Of a stretch of DNA of 5,834 nt, positions 5,614 to 5,834 are shown in pieces; the stretch's first letter is position 1, and each line of letters begins with the position of its first letter. The stretch lies in contig JALWRJ010000257.1 in NCBI GenBank assembly GCA_026994125.1, positions 1 through 5,834 of the forward strand, read 5' to 3'. The position numbers and the translations under genes were made by a program. The DNA comes from Cyclobacteriaceae bacterium. GTDB lineage: Bacteria > Bacteroidota > Bacteroidia > Cytophagales > Cyclobacteriaceae. The notes below the pieces were generated by a model, which was not told the DNA's origin, made no database searches, and worked only from the letters and a program-made list of their open reading frames with translations.

Positions 5614-5635
5614 GGGCTATAGTACATTTTAGCCC
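5614..5635 (+). terminator. Weak hairpin after the outer-membrane protein gene
   Basis: GGGCTA (5614-5619) and TAGCCC (5630-5635) form a 6-bp stem with a 10-nt loop, 16 nt after the stop codon. Its position suits an end-of-gene terminator, but no T-run follows on the plus strand or the minus strand, so assignment is weak. Confidence 0.28.
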
Positions 5636-5650
5636 TGGCTTCTATATGTT

Positions 5651-5770
5651 GGTTTAAAAACAATTTTTTACAAAAATGGGCACGAATGGTCTGAATTGAA
5701 TACACAACTAGGGTTTAGAACAATTTTTTCTTCGTCTAGCTACTCATGGCTTTTTGAATACGCTAATCAA
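5651..5770. repeat. Decayed tandem duplication, period about 60 bp
   Basis: GGTTTAAAAACAATTTTTT (5651-5669) recurs as GGTTTAGAACAATTTTTT (5712-5729), differing by one substitution and one deletion. Further along each copy in the same order come ATGG (5687-5690 and 5746-5749) and TTGAATAC (5696-5703 and 5755-5762). The offsets are 59-61 nt throughout, so this looks like one degenerate duplication rather than scattered matches. The rest of each unit has diverged. Confidence 0.5.
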
Positions 5771-5834
5771 TGGAGGTCTTTGTGTCGCTTTCTTCTCCCC
5801 TTTTAATAATGCACGCTATTTCTTTCCTTGGCAC

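Larger units (their letters stand above)
5599..5834. other. Right-end stretch with no supportable gene
   Basis: Every frame is interrupted often. Only the last 65 bases on the plus strand (from ATG at 5770) and the last 72 on the minus strand (ending in TAG at 5765-5763) stay open to the edge. Neither short piece is recognisable. Apart from the hairpin and the decayed repeat listed separately I see nothing. Confidence 0.6.

Noticed and set aside
5763..5834. Edge-open frames: plus strand from ATG at 5770, minus strand ending in TAG at 5765-5763
   Set aside because: At 21-23 codons each and without recognisable motifs they cannot be told from chance. The sequence to the right is needed.

Overview
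The window looks like chromosomal DNA of an AT-rich member of the phylum Bacteroidota. Three things point there. Two promoters match the TTG/TTTG (-33) and TAnnTTTG (-7) pattern of that phylum. No start codon has a clear Shine-Dalgarno sequence, only A-rich stretches. The protein variants (FolC, TrmB, a secreted protein cut after an 'AQ' site) also fit. I cannot name the genus.

Layout: four housekeeping genes lie on the minus strand, so the transcripts read from right to left. Starting from about 4650 these are fadD (long-chain acyl-CoA synthetase), folC (folylpolyglutamate/dihydrofolate synthase), trmB (tRNA m7G46 methyltransferase), and then a complete tryptophan attenuation leader followed by the N-terminal 219 codons of trpE, which is cut by the left window edge. 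fadD and folC are separated by a 50-bp palindrome. folC and trmB are separated by an intergenic repeat-like segment that also carries a good promoter match for trmB. To the right, divergent from fadD, a plus-strand gene encodes an unrecognised secreted protein that looks like a small outer-membrane beta-barrel. The last 236 bases hold no supportable gene, only a weak hairpin and a decayed tandem repeat of about 60 bp.

The most interesting part is the 130 bp upstream of trpE (670-825). It contains a promoter, an 18-residue leader peptide with three consecutive Trp codons (MNKTQTINWWWLSFARSE), a hairpin overlapping the end of that peptide, a possible competing antiterminator pairing, and a 9-bp GC-rich terminator followed by seven U residues that ends 11 nt before the trpE start codon. 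This is ribosome-mediated transcription attenuation, here on a transcript whose leader peptide is predicted to be leaderless. Otherwise the genes belong to unrelated pathways (Trp synthesis, tRNA modification, folate, fatty acid activation), and only fadD-folC look plausibly cotranscribed.
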